Positions 32,829 through 40,694 of a stretch of 64,000 bases of DNA are shown here, in pieces. The position numbers were made by a program, and so were the translations under genes. Source of the stretch: JACVRW01 sp963739095 (GTDB lineage: Bacteria > Actinomycetota > Thermoleophilia > Solirubrobacterales > Thermoleophilaceae); the NCBI GenBank assembly GCA_963739095.1, contig CAVTZF010000005.1:49509-113508 (forward strand), read 5' to 3'. The notes under the pieces are model-generated. The model had not been told where the DNA came from. It ran no database searches and saw only the letters and a list, made by a program, of their open reading frames with translations. The first letter of the stretch is position 1, and each line of letters begins with the position of its first letter.

Positions 32829-33520
32829 CGGCGCCAGGCGAAGGCCATCGATATCGGATGGCCGCGGAAGCGCTCCCACTTCGGCTTCAACTCGAGCCAG
32901 CGCTCGTCGATCACGCCCTCGTGCATCTCGGCGAGCATGAACCCCGCCTCGAGCCCGGAGCGCACGTGGTCGGAGATCAGGTGCACGTGCGTCTCGATCG
33001 CGACCGGCTCGCCTGACGTGCCCGTGAAGTGCGTGGGCATCCCCGAGGCCATGATGAAGTGCGGGTGGAAGGCCACCACGACGAGGTGCCCGCCCGGCCT
33101 CGCGAGGCGCGCCGCCTCTGCGTAGAGCGGCTCGAGCGCGGGCAGGTGCTCGTCGACGAGCGAGGCGATCACGAGGTCGTAGGCGCCGGCCTCGAGCCCG
33201 GTGTCGGCGACGTCCGCCTCCACGAGCCGCTCGTGCAGGCCGCGCTCGCGCGCCACCGCCAGCATCTCGGGTGTCAGGTCGACGCCGTCGATCGGCCCGA
33301 CGCCGTGGCGGCGCAGCCAGGCGGCCGTGCGGCCCGTGCCGCAGCCGAGGTCCGCAACGCGGCCGACCTGCTCCCAGTCCGGCTGCGACAGCTCGTCCAG
33401 CAGCGCGATGTCCATCTCGTCCTGAACGGTGTCCTCGTAGGTCGGCACCCACTGGCCGTAGCCCGTGCGCACGTCGACGGTCGGGTAGCCGCGGCGATCG
33501 AAGTCGGAGAAGTCGGGCAT
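32825..33520 (-). CDS. Class I SAM-dependent methyltransferase
   Basis: 231 aa. Motif I is VADLGCGTGRTAAWLRRHGV, motif post-I PIDGVDLTPEMLAVAR, motif II LVIASLVDEHLPALEPLYAE and motif III GGHLVVVAFHPHF. The substrate is unknown; the C-terminus (HVHLISDHVRSGLEAGF) is like small-molecule or quinone methyltransferases. It starts one base after the deoB stop and should be translated with it, though a nucleoside-related role is only a guess. Confidence 0.88.
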   Translation of the reverse strand: MPDFSDFDRRGYPTVDVRTGYGQWVPTYEDTVQDEMDIALLDELSQPDWEQVGRVADLGCGTGRTAAWLRRHGVGPIDGVDLTPEMLAVARERGLHERLVEADVADTGLEAGAYDLVIASLVDEHLPALEPLYAEAARLARPGGHLVVVAFHPHFIMASGMPTHFTGTSGEPVAIETHVHLISDHVRSGLEAGFMLAEMHEGVIDERWLELKPKWERFRGHPISMAFAWRR

Positions 33521-33521
33521 G

Positions 33522-34673
33522 TCAGACGAACGCCTCGCCGGGCAGGGCCGGCGCCTCGCGGCCGGTCAGCTGCTTCAGGACGCTCGCCCCGACGTCGGCG
33601 AGCGGGCCGTCGTGGCGGCGGCCGCCGTCGCCCTCGAAGCGGGCGAGCAGCGGGGCGTACTCGCGCGTGTGATCGGTGTGCGGTGCGTTCGGGTCGACGC
33701 CGTGGTCGGCGGTCAGGACGAGCAGGTCGCCCTCACGCAGCAACGCGAGCCAGTCGGCCACCGCGGCGTCGATCTCCTTGAGCGCCTCGTGGAAGCCCTC
33801 GACGTCGTGGCGGTGGCCGTAGACCTGGTCGGTCTCGACGAGGTTCACGAACACGAGTCCCTCATCGAGCTCGCGCAGCAGCTCGGTCGTGGCCGCGATG
33901 CCCTTCGCGTTGGTGCCGCCGTCGTGCTTCTCGTCGATGCCGACGCCGGCGAACAGGTCGCGGATCTTGCCGACCCCGTGCACGCGCACGCCCGCGTCCT
34001 GGAGCTCGTCGAGGTAGGAGCGCCCGGGCGGCAGCGCCGCGTAGTCGCGCCGGCCCTCGCGGCGGTGGAAGCTTCCCGGCTCGCCGTCGAAGGGGCGGGC
34101 GATCACGCGGCCGACGTCGTGCTCGCCCGTCATCAGCTCGCGCGCCTGCTCGCAGACGGCGTAGAGGCCCGGCTCGTCGAGGACGTCCACGTGCGCGGCG
34201 ATCTGGAGGACGGAGTCGGCCGACGTGTAGAGGATCAGCTCACCGGTCTCGAGGTGATGGCGGCCGAAGTCCTCGATCACGTCGGTGCCGCTGTACGGCT
34301 TGTTGCAGCAGAAGCGCCAGCCGGTCGCCTGCTCGAGCGCCTCGATCACGTCCGCCGGGAAGCCATCCGGGTAGGTGGGCAGCGGGTGCTCGGGCACGAC
34401 GCCCATCAGCTCCCAGTGCCCCGTGGTCGACTCCTTGCCCGGCCCGAGCGGATGCAGGCGGCCGTGCAGGGCAGGCCGCTCGGCGGGCGCCACGCCTTCG
34501 ATCGGGATGATCGAGCCGAGCCCGAGCGCCTGCAGGTTCGGCAGGTCGAGCCCGCCGACGCGCTCGGCCAGGTGGGCGAGCGTGTTCGAGCCGGCGTCGC
34601 CCGCGTAGTCGGAGGCGTCCGGCAGGGCGCCCACCCCGCAGGCGTCGAGGACGATGACGGCGGCTCGTGACAT
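33522..34673 (-). CDS. deoB: Phosphopentomutase
   Basis: 383 aa; moves phosphate between C1 and C5 of ribose or deoxyribose, linking nucleoside phosphorylases to DeoC and the pentose pathway. The alkaline-phosphatase fold shows AVIVLDACGVGALPDASDYA, the phosphorylated-Thr segment KESTTGHWELMG, a metal-site GVGKIRDLFAG, FVNLVETDQVYGHRHD and LVLTADHGVDPNAPHTDHTR. ATG 34673 stands 10 bases after GATAAT, so the mRNA should be leaderless; longer frames upstream have no family sequence. Confidence 0.96.
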   Translation of the reverse strand: MSRAAVIVLDACGVGALPDASDYAGDAGSNTLAHLAERVGGLDLPNLQALGLGSIIPIEGVAPAERPALHGRLHPLGPGKESTTGHWELMGVVPEHPLPTYPDGFPADVIEALEQATGWRFCCNKPYSGTDVIEDFGRHHLETGELILYTSADSVLQIAAHVDVLDEPGLYAVCEQARELMTGEHDVGRVIARPFDGEPGSFHRREGRRDYAALPPGRSYLDELQDAGVRVHGVGKIRDLFAGVGIDEKHDGGTNAKGIAATTELLRELDEGLVFVNLVETDQVYGHRHDVEGFHEALKEIDAAVADWLALLREGDLLVLTADHGVDPNAPHTDHTREYAPLLARFEGDGGRRHDGPLADVGASVLKQLTGREAPALPGEAFV

Positions 34674-34678
34674 GGCGA

Positions 34679-34693
34679 CCGCGATTATCGCGG
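34679..34693 (-). promoter_or_regulatory. Palindrome over the deoB -10 box
   Basis: CCGCGAT-T-ATCGCGG is a perfect 7-1-7 inverted repeat ending 5 bases before the deoB ATG. Its centre supplies the minus-strand -10 hexamer GATAAT (34684-34689). A protein bound here would shut the promoter. A related sequence with the same GATAAT core and partial symmetry lies before coaX (3464-3477), so it may instead be a promoter form that happens to be symmetric. Confidence 0.5.
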
Positions 34694-34879
34694 CGGGGCG
34701 GCCCGGGCCTCGGCGGCGGCCGCGGTGGCGAGGCGCTCGGGGTTCACCCCCATCGCGCGCCTGGCTCGAACCGCCGTGCCGTGCTCCATGCCCGCCACCG
34801 CGACCAGACATCAGCGAACGGCGGCTGGGGAAGGAGTACTTGGGCTGCGGCCGGGCGGGGAGCTGCCGCCCTCGGGCAA

Positions 34880-34925
34880 CGATTGAACGATTGTGCGGGC
34901 CATTGGCCCCACAACTCTTCAATCG
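34880..34925. promoter_or_regulatory. Candidate deo operator: long inverted repeat upstream of deoC
   Basis: CGATTGAACGATTGT (34880-34894) and ACAACTCTTCAATCG (34911-34925) match as reverse complements at 12 of 15 positions, giving ATTGAA...TTCAAT half-sites. The left arm also holds AACGATTG twice in a row, and the 16-base centre contains GGGCCATTGGCCC. The Bacillus DeoR operator is known to use ATTGAA/TTCAA half-sites, so the similarity is notable. The right arm overlaps where the -35 of the deoC promoter should be. The remaining 200 bases toward deoB show no gene. Confidence 0.55.
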
Positions 34926-34942
34926 AGGTCAGCGTCATCGGG

Positions 34943-34948
34943 CATACT
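34943..34948 (+). promoter_or_regulatory. deoC -10 box (CATACT), leaderless start
   Basis: CATACT ends 6 bases before the GTG of deoC at 34955, so transcription would begin at or next to the start codon. There is no ribosome site. This is the clearest of several such arrangements in the window. Confidence 0.6.
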
Positions 34949-34954
34949 GGATCC

Positions 34955-35842
34955 GTGATCCGCAGGCTCCCCCACGTGGACAGGGTCGGGATCGAGGAGC
35001 GGGCGGCGCAGCTCGGCAAGCGCTCGATCAAGACGAGCGCGAAGCAGCAGGGCATCAGGCTCGCGGTCTCGATGATCGATCTCACGACGCTCGAGGGCGC
35101 CGACACCGCCGGCAAGGTGCGTCACCTGTGCGCCAAGGCGGTCTGTCCGTCGCCCACGATGCCCGAGATCCCCTCCTGCGCGGCCGTGTGCGTCTACCCC
35201 TCGCTGATCGGGGTGGTGCGCGAGTCGCTCGAGGGCACGGGGGTGAAGGCGGCGGCTGTGACGACCGCCTTCCCGAGCGGCCAGGCGTCGCTCGACGTGA
35301 AGCTGCGCGATGCCGAGGAGGCCGTCGCGGCGGGCGCCGAGGAGATCGACATGGTGATCTCGCGCGAGGCGTTCCTCTCCGGCGACGACACGCGCGTGAT
35401 GGAGGAGATCGTGCGCGTGCGCGAGGCCGTCGGTGACGCCCACCTCAAGGTCATCCTCGAGACCTCGGAGCTCGGCTCCTACGACCATGTGCGCCACGCG
35501 TCGATACTCGCGATGGAGGCGGGCGCGGACTTCATCAAGACCTCGACCGGCAAGTCGTCCGCCGGCGCGACGCCCGGGGTGACGCTCGTGATGCTCGAGG
35601 CGATCCGCGACTACGCCGAGCGCTCCGGCCGGGTGGTGGGCATGAAAGCGGCCGGCGGCGTCTCGAACAGCAAGGCCGCACTGCACCGGCTCGTGCTGGT
35701 GAAGGAGACGCTCGGCGACGAGTGGCTGACCCCGGAGCGCTTCCGCCTCGGAGCATCGTCGCTCCTCAACGACCTCCTCATGCAGTACGAGAAGACGCAA
35801 ACCGGCCGCTACGCGCGGCCCGAGGACTTCTCCAGGGAATGA
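34955..35842 (+). CDS. deoC: Deoxyribose-phosphate aldolase
   Basis: 295 aa class I aldolase: 2-deoxyribose 5-phosphate to glyceraldehyde 3-phosphate and acetaldehyde. The Schiff-base Lys is in ADFIKTSTGKSSAGATPG, the second Lys in GRVVGMKAAGGVSNSKAAL, and AEEIDMVISREAFLSGDD holds the Asp of the relay. It belongs to the longer DeoC type with about 60 extra N-terminal residues. The acetaldehyde can be oxidised by the dehydrogenase whose ATG overlaps its stop. GTG 34955 follows a -10 by 6 bases. Confidence 0.96.
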   Translation: MIRRLPHVDRVGIEERAAQLGKRSIKTSAKQQGIRLAVSMIDLTTLEGADTAGKVRHLCAKAVCPSPTMPEIPSCAAVCVYPSLIGVVRESLEGTGVKAAAVTTAFPSGQASLDVKLRDAEEAVAAGAEEIDMVISREAFLSGDDTRVMEEIVRVREAVGDAHLKVILETSELGSYDHVRHASILAMEAGADFIKTSTGKSSAGATPGVTLVMLEAIRDYAERSGRVVGMKAAGGVSNSKAALHRLVLVKETLGDEWLTPERFRLGASSLLNDLLMQYEKTQTGRYARPEDFSRE

Positions 35843-37299
35843 GCACACAGGAGACACGCACACGGATCGTCTGGGACTACGCGCCCGCCCCCGAGTCGCC
35901 CGAGCACGTCCGGCTGCGCGACTCCTACGGGCTGTTCATCGATGGCGACTTCCGCGATCCGATCGACGGCACGCGCGTGCCGTCGATCAACCCGGCGAGC
36001 GAGGAGCCGCTGGCCGATGTCGCCTTCGCCGGCGAGGAGGACCTGCGCCGGGCGGTCGAGTCGGCGCGCGCCGCCCAGCCGGTCTGGGCGGGGCTCAGCG
36101 GCCTCGAGCGCGGCAAGTACCTGTTCCGGATCGCGCGCCTGATCCAGGAGCGCGCCCGCGAGCTCGCGATCGTCGAGTCGATGGACGGCGGCAAGCCGAT
36201 CCGCGAGTCACGCGACGTCGACGTGCCGCTCGCGGCGGCGCACTTCTTCCACTACGCCGGCTGGGCCGACAAGCTCTCGTACGGCGTCGGCGGCCGCGAC
36301 GCGGCTCCGCACGGGGTCGCCGCTCAGATCGTGCCCTGGAACTTCCCGCTGCTGATGGCAGCCTGGAAGCTGGCGCCGGCGCTCGCCTGCGGCAACACCG
36401 CCGTGCTGAAGCCGGCGGAGACCACGCCGCTGACGGCGCTCTTCCTCGCCGAGATCTGCCAGGAGGCGGAGCTGCCGCCCGGCGTGGTGTCGATCGTGCC
36501 CGGCGACGGCTCGGCCGGCGCCGCGCTCGTGCGCCAGCCCGGGATCGACAAGGTCGCCTTCACGGGCTCGACGGCGGTCGGCAAGGACATCCAGGCGGCG
36601 CTCGCCGGGCGCGGCATCCCGCTCACGCTCGAGCTCGGCGGCAAGTCGGCGAACGTGATCTTCGAGGACGCCGCGCTCGACCAGGCGGTCGAGGGCATCG
36701 TCAACGGCATCTTCTTCAACCAGGGACACGTCTGCTGCGCCGGCTCGCGGCTGCTGATCCAGGAGAGCGTCGCCGACGTCGTGATCGGCAAGCTCTGGGA
36801 ACGGATGGGCCGCCTGCGCGTCGGCGACCCGCTCGACAAGAACACCGACGTCGGCGCGATCAACTCGCGCGAGCAGCTCACGCGCATCCAGGAGCTCGTC
36901 TCCGCCGGCGAGGAGGAGGGCGCGGTGCGGCGCAGCGTCGCCTGCGAGCTGCCCGAGCGCGGCTGGTGGTTCGCCCCGACGATCTTCACCGACGTCGCGC
37001 CCGCCCACCGGATCGCGGTCGAGGAGATCTTCGGCCCGGTCGTGTCCGTGCTCACCTTCCGCACCCAGGCCGAGGCCATCGAGAAGGCCAACAACTCTCC
37101 CTACGGGCTCGCGGCCGGGATCTGGACCGACAAGGGCGCGAAGGCCTTCGAGGTCGCGAGCGCGCTGCAGGCCGGGGTCGTCTGGCAGAACACCTACAAC
37201 CACTTCGACCCGACCGCCGCCTTCGGCGGCTACAAGGAGAGCGGCTTCGGCCGCGAGGGCGGCCCGGCCGGGCTGCGGGCATACCTGCGGGTGTCATGA
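35839..37299 (+). CDS. NAD(P)-dependent aldehyde dehydrogenase
   Basis: 486 aa, full length. Catalytic residues are visible: Asn in AQIVPWNFPLLMAAWKLAPA, the Glu in LTLELGGKSANVIFED and the Cys in NQGHVCCAGSRLLIQE; FTGSTAVGKDIQAALAG is the cofactor loop. It probably oxidises the acetaldehyde produced by DeoC to acetate, because it is translated with deoC through an ATGA overlap (inference). Related actinobacterial gene groups, as I recall, also place aldehyde dehydrogenases after deoC. Confidence 0.93.
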   Translation: MSTQETRTRIVWDYAPAPESPEHVRLRDSYGLFIDGDFRDPIDGTRVPSINPASEEPLADVAFAGEEDLRRAVESARAAQPVWAGLSGLERGKYLFRIARLIQERARELAIVESMDGGKPIRESRDVDVPLAAAHFFHYAGWADKLSYGVGGRDAAPHGVAAQIVPWNFPLLMAAWKLAPALACGNTAVLKPAETTPLTALFLAEICQEAELPPGVVSIVPGDGSAGAALVRQPGIDKVAFTGSTAVGKDIQAALAGRGIPLTLELGGKSANVIFEDAALDQAVEGIVNGIFFNQGHVCCAGSRLLIQESVADVVIGKLWERMGRLRVGDPLDKNTDVGAINSREQLTRIQELVSAGEEEGAVRRSVACELPERGWWFAPTIFTDVAPAHRIAVEEIFGPVVSVLTFRTQAEAIEKANNSPYGLAAGIWTDKGAKAFEVASALQAGVVWQNTYNHFDPTAAFGGYKESGFGREGGPAGLRAYLRVS

Positions 37300-38108
37300 A
37301 CCGGCTCGCCGTCCCCAAGACGTACAAGCTCTACGTGGGCGGCGCCTTCGTCCGCTCGGAGTCCGGGCGCTACGACCGCGTGCAGGACCGCAACGTGCCG
37401 CGCGGCTCGCGCAAGGACGTGCGCGACGCGGTCAAGGCGGCGCGCGCCGCCGCCGTTCCCTGGGCAGCGCGGACGGCCTACAACCGGGGCCAGATCCTGT
37501 ACCGCGCCGCAGAGGCGCTCGAGTCCCGCGGCGAGGAGCTCGGCGTCGAGCGGCCGGAGCTCGAGGCAGCGATCGACGTGCTGGTCCACTACGCCGGCTG
37601 GACCGACAAGCTGCAGCCGGTGCTCGGCGGCATCAACCCGGTAGCGGCGCCGTTCCTGTCCTTCTCGCTGCCCGAGCCCACCGGCGTGGTCGGCATCGTG
37701 GCGCCCGAGGAGCCCGAGCTGCTCGGGCTGATCGCCGAGCTGGCGCCGGCGCTGGCGGCCGGCAACACGGTTGTGGCGCTGTTGTCCGAGCCGCGCCCGC
37801 TCGCGGGCCTCGACCTCGGTGAGGTGCTCGGCGTCTCCGACGTGCCGGGCGGCGTCGTCAACCTGCTCTCGGGGCGGCGGGCCGAGCTGGCCCCTGCCCT
37901 GGCGTCGCACCGCGATCTAAATGCGATCGTCGACGTCTCGGGGGAGCCCGAGCTGGGCACGGAGATCGACCGCCTCGCTGCGGACTCGGTGACGCGCGTG
38001 CGCCACGCGAAGGCGACCACGAGCTACGAGGACGGCGTGGCCGATGCGCTGGGGCGGCTCGAGGCGGTCGTCGAGCTGAAGACCGCCTGGCACCCGGTCG
38101 GCGCGTGA
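37296..38108 (+). CDS. Truncated aldehyde dehydrogenase paralogue lacking the catalytic half
   Basis: 270 aa, about half the length of its neighbour. It aligns with the N-terminal part of the dehydrogenase fold: YKLYVGGAFVRSESGRYDRV, a Rossmann-like stretch PTGVVGIVAPEEPELLGLIA (where the active enzyme has PWNFP) and LAPALAAGNTVVALLSEPRP. It then passes to a short C-terminus without the Glu and Cys of the active site. The frame is clean and codon use normal, so it seems to be a kept protein and not a decaying gene. A structural partner of the active enzyme is possible. ATGA overlap on the 5' side. Confidence 0.8.
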   Translation: MNRLAVPKTYKLYVGGAFVRSESGRYDRVQDRNVPRGSRKDVRDAVKAARAAAVPWAARTAYNRGQILYRAAEALESRGEELGVERPELEAAIDVLVHYAGWTDKLQPVLGGINPVAAPFLSFSLPEPTGVVGIVAPEEPELLGLIAELAPALAAGNTVVALLSEPRPLAGLDLGEVLGVSDVPGGVVNLLSGRRAELAPALASHRDLNAIVDVSGEPELGTEIDRLAADSVTRVRHAKATTSYEDGVADALGRLEAVVELKTAWHPVGA

Positions 38109-38611
38109 CGCGCGCCCGGGCGGCGGCCGGAAGCCTCGTCTTCCTGCTGCTCGCGCCGGGCGTGACGGCCGGCCTCGTGCCGTGGCTCCTGACCGGCTGG
38201 TCCGTCGACGAGTCGTTCGCGTGGCCGCCGCTGCAGGTGCTCGGCGCGCTGCTCATCATCGCCGCTGCGGCCGTGTTGCTGCACGCCTTCGCGCGCTTCG
38301 TCGTCGAGGGTCTCGGGACGCCCGCGCCGGTCGCCCCACCCGAGCAGCTCGTCGTGGGCGGCCTGTATCGCTACGTGCGCAACCCGATGTACGTGGCCGT
38401 GGCCTCGACGATCATCGGCCAGGCGCTGCTGCTGGGCCGGCCGGTGCTGTTGGCCTACGCAGCGCTCTTCATGGCGGTGGTGGCGGCGTTCGTGCGCTGG
38501 TACGAGGAGCCGGCGCTCACGGAGCGCTTCGGCGACGAGTACGCGGCCTACCGCCAGGCGGTCCCGGCATGGCATCCGCGCCCGCACCCATGGCGCGCCG
38601 AGAGCTCGTAG
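38105..38611 (+). CDS. Isoprenylcysteine carboxyl methyltransferase-like membrane protein
   Basis: 168 aa with four hydrophobic helices (near 8-30, 42-62, 98-115, 118-130). The ICMT/PEMT C-terminal signature is clear: GGLYRYVRNPMYVAVASTII and RWYEEPALTERFGDEYAAYR. Such proteins methylate a lipid or protein carboxyl group or phospholipid headgroup at the membrane with SAM. The substrate is unknown in bacteria that lack prenylated Cys. GTG 38105 overlaps the previous stop by GTGA. Confidence 0.87.
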   Translation: MTRARAAAGSLVFLLLAPGVTAGLVPWLLTGWSVDESFAWPPLQVLGALLIIAAAAVLLHAFARFVVEGLGTPAPVAPPEQLVVGGLYRYVRNPMYVAVASTIIGQALLLGRPVLLAYAALFMAVVAAFVRWYEEPALTERFGDEYAAYRQAVPAWHPRPHPWRAESS

Positions 38612-38737
38612 ACCGTTCGGACAGAGCGGCAATCTCGCCCAATCGACGAACGATGTTCGTTCTTCGGTGCTGATCGCCGAATTTACGTGGGCGCGGGTGG
38701 GAGTACGGCGCATCGGTAAGTACCGTCTGTCGCAATC

Positions 38738-38878
38738 ATGGACTTCATCACGATCTTCTTCATCGCCATGGTCCTGGGCACGATCGTGCTGGCCCCCCGC
38801 TACGGCTCCGAGAGCCGCCCGGCCTTCCTCCGGCCGGACCGGGGTGCGCCCGCACGTCCGTGGAGCTGGGACCGCTAG
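38738..38878 (+). CDS. Predicted 46-aa single-span membrane protein
   Basis: Not recognised. The ATG opens a short frame starting MDFITIFFIAMVLGTIVLA, a hydrophobic helix of about 17 residues, then a basic, Pro- and Arg-rich cytoplasmic tail ending RPWSWDR and a TAG. A TACCGT hexamer at 38721-38726 lies 11 bases upstream, as in other likely leaderless genes here. The 126 bases in front hold only a short symmetric element (38646-38660). The clear amphipathic division into membrane and tail part argues for a real gene; conservation would decide. Confidence 0.5.
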   Translation: MDFITIFFIAMVLGTIVLAPRYGSESRPAFLRPDRGAPARPWSWDR

Positions 38879-38953
38879 TCAACTGACCTCAGCGCGCCGG
38901 GAGCAACTGGTGACCCGGCTGCCCTCGTTGCCGTGGGCGTCGAGCCAGTTGAC
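38878..38953. repeat. Inverted repeat between convergent genes
   Basis: GTCAACTG (38878-38885) and CAGTTGAC (38946-38953) are perfect 8-bp arms. The 60 bases between them contain GCCGGG/CCCGGC partial symmetry and a repeat of TGACCCGGC. It lies between the stops of the 46-aa gene and the 570-aa gene, so a two-way terminator is the simplest reading. Confidence 0.45.
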
Positions 38954-38977
38954 CCGGCCGCTGTCCCATTCCGGCGG

Positions 38978-40690
38978 TCACTCCAGCGCGCCCTCGAGCC
39001 GCAGCACGCGGCGCAGGATCGCGAGCGACGACGCGTACGTGGAATCCATCCCGAAGTAGGACAGCCCGCGCGCGCCGAGCGTGCGCGCCTGCGTGTAGGG
39101 CGTATCCGAGGCGTAGTGGATGATCCCGAAGTCGATCGGCAGCTTCGAGAAGTTGACCGCCTCGCCCGTCGGGTGGCGATCGGCGTCCGCGATCTCGTAG
39201 ATCGCGTCGCAGTAGGGGCCCGCCTCCATCTCGACGACCGTGAACGCCTCGCGGTAGTAGAAGTCGAGGTAGGCGCGGTTCTGCAGGAAGGTGCTCTTCA
39301 CAGTCACGGCGCGCTGGTTGTCGAGCCCGGTGCCGAAGCGCAGGTCGCCCATCAGGTCCTCGACGCCGAAGGCGTTGTCGAGCCAGTAGGTCGAGCCGGA
39401 GTGCTCGTCGTGCACGACGCTCGACAGCATCACGTCGCCGACGTCGGCGTTGAGCGTGGCCGCCTTGCCCAGGATGTAGACCCCACGCAGGGCGGCGCTC
39501 GAGACCGCCACCTCGCGAAGGATGTTGTAGGCGGCGACGCCGAGCGGGTAGTCGATGTTCACGATCACCGCGTCGCTCTCGGCGAGGGCCTCGGCGTCGA
39601 CCTCGCCGAGCCGTGGGTCGAGCCGGTCCGGCAGCAGCTTGGCGAGCGGGATGATCTGAGCGGACACGCGCAGCGCGGTGCGCGAGCGCAGGTGGCTGAC
39701 GCCGCTGCGCGCCTCGGACTCACGCCGGACGCGGCGACCCTCCTCGCCGTGGCTGTCGAAGTAGAGGCGCGCGACGAAGTAGAGGAAGTTGTCCCAGGAG
39801 CCCTCGGCACGGCCCTCGCGGAAGGCCTGCAGCTCCTCGCGCAGGATGTCGTCCTCGGGCAGGCTCTCGACGAACTCGATCAGCCGGTCCTCGCGCTCGC
39901 GTGCGGTCCCGGTGACGATGTTGACGAGGCTGTGCGTGTTCGAGCTGACGAAGTAGGTCGGCGCATCGATCAGGCCCTGGGCATTCAGCTCGTTCTGGAC
40001 CGGCAGCCACCAGCGCCGCGTCATGCGGGCGTAGCCGACCTGGGTTCCGCCCAGCATCCGCACCCGCAGCGACATGCCGCGCTCGGCGATCAGCTTGAGG
40101 CGCTCGAAGAAGCGGTCGCCCCAGGCATCGCGAAGGCGGCCCCAGTCGTCGGCTGATCCGCCCAGGACCGCGGCGCACTCCTCCGGGGTCGGCTCGGTCT
40201 CGGGCGGCCAGCCCGCGGCGCGCTGGCGCACGCGGATCTTGTTCCACTCGATCTGCATGGCGACGAGCGTCGGGATCAGGTCGTCGACGTCCGACGCGCT
40301 CGCCAGCAGAACCGCGTGCACGCCCCCACCGCTGTCGTGCCAGCGCCGCCGGCGGGCGGGAGCGTCCGCCTCGTCCCACTCGTCGATCACGATGCCGTTG
40401 CGGGCGAAGACCTCGGCCTCCTGGCCCATGATCACGAGCTCGGCGCCCGCGATCCCGTCGGGCAGGCGCCGGATCGCGTAGATCAGGGCGCCGAGGTCGG
40501 GCTCGTCGCTGGCAGCGAGCGGGTGCAGGCTCGACCCCATCGCGCGGTGCGACGACTCGAGCACGCGCAGCGCCGTCTCGCCGCTCGAGCGCAGCAGCGT
40601 GTTGTAGGTGCGCTGGTAGAGCTCGACCTCGTCGCTGAGGCGGCCGGCCTCCTCGGCCGGGTTGGTGAGGACGAGTCGCGAGACGGTCAT
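38978..40690 (-). CDS. 570-aa protein with nucleoside-phosphorylase-like C-terminal domain, function unknown
   Basis: I do not recognise a named family with certainty. Residues 1-360 are mostly helical and soluble, with Arg- and Trp-rich segments (RMTRRWWLPVQNELNAQGL). Residues 365-560 carry the ordered landmarks of the NP-I nucleoside phosphorylase fold: a strand VIVNIDYPLG, then GVYILGKAATLNADVGDVML, then AFTVVEMEAGPYCDA (486-490, VEME is the ribose-binding signature), and IIHYASDTPYT with the Ser-Asp pair near 527. It is the last gene of the nucleoside importer/salvage run, 4 bases after the second permease. A nucleoside-binding or -cleaving role is an inference. Confidence 0.75.
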   Translation of the reverse strand: MTVSRLVLTNPAEEAGRLSDEVELYQRTYNTLLRSSGETALRVLESSHRAMGSSLHPLAASDEPDLGALIYAIRRLPDGIAGAELVIMGQEAEVFARNGIVIDEWDEADAPARRRRWHDSGGGVHAVLLASASDVDDLIPTLVAMQIEWNKIRVRQRAAGWPPETEPTPEECAAVLGGSADDWGRLRDAWGDRFFERLKLIAERGMSLRVRMLGGTQVGYARMTRRWWLPVQNELNAQGLIDAPTYFVSSNTHSLVNIVTGTAREREDRLIEFVESLPEDDILREELQAFREGRAEGSWDNFLYFVARLYFDSHGEEGRRVRRESEARSGVSHLRSRTALRVSAQIIPLAKLLPDRLDPRLGEVDAEALAESDAVIVNIDYPLGVAAYNILREVAVSSAALRGVYILGKAATLNADVGDVMLSSVVHDEHSGSTYWLDNAFGVEDLMGDLRFGTGLDNQRAVTVKSTFLQNRAYLDFYYREAFTVVEMEAGPYCDAIYEIADADRHPTGEAVNFSKLPIDFGIIHYASDTPYTQARTLGARGLSYFGMDSTYASSLAILRRVLRLEGALE

Positions 40691-40694
40691 GCCC

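Noticed and set aside
38646..38660. ACGAAC-GAT-GTTCGT, similar to a Gram-positive LexA (SOS) box
   Set aside because: The spacing between CGAAC and GTTCG is 3 bases, not the required 4, and no SOS-type gene follows.
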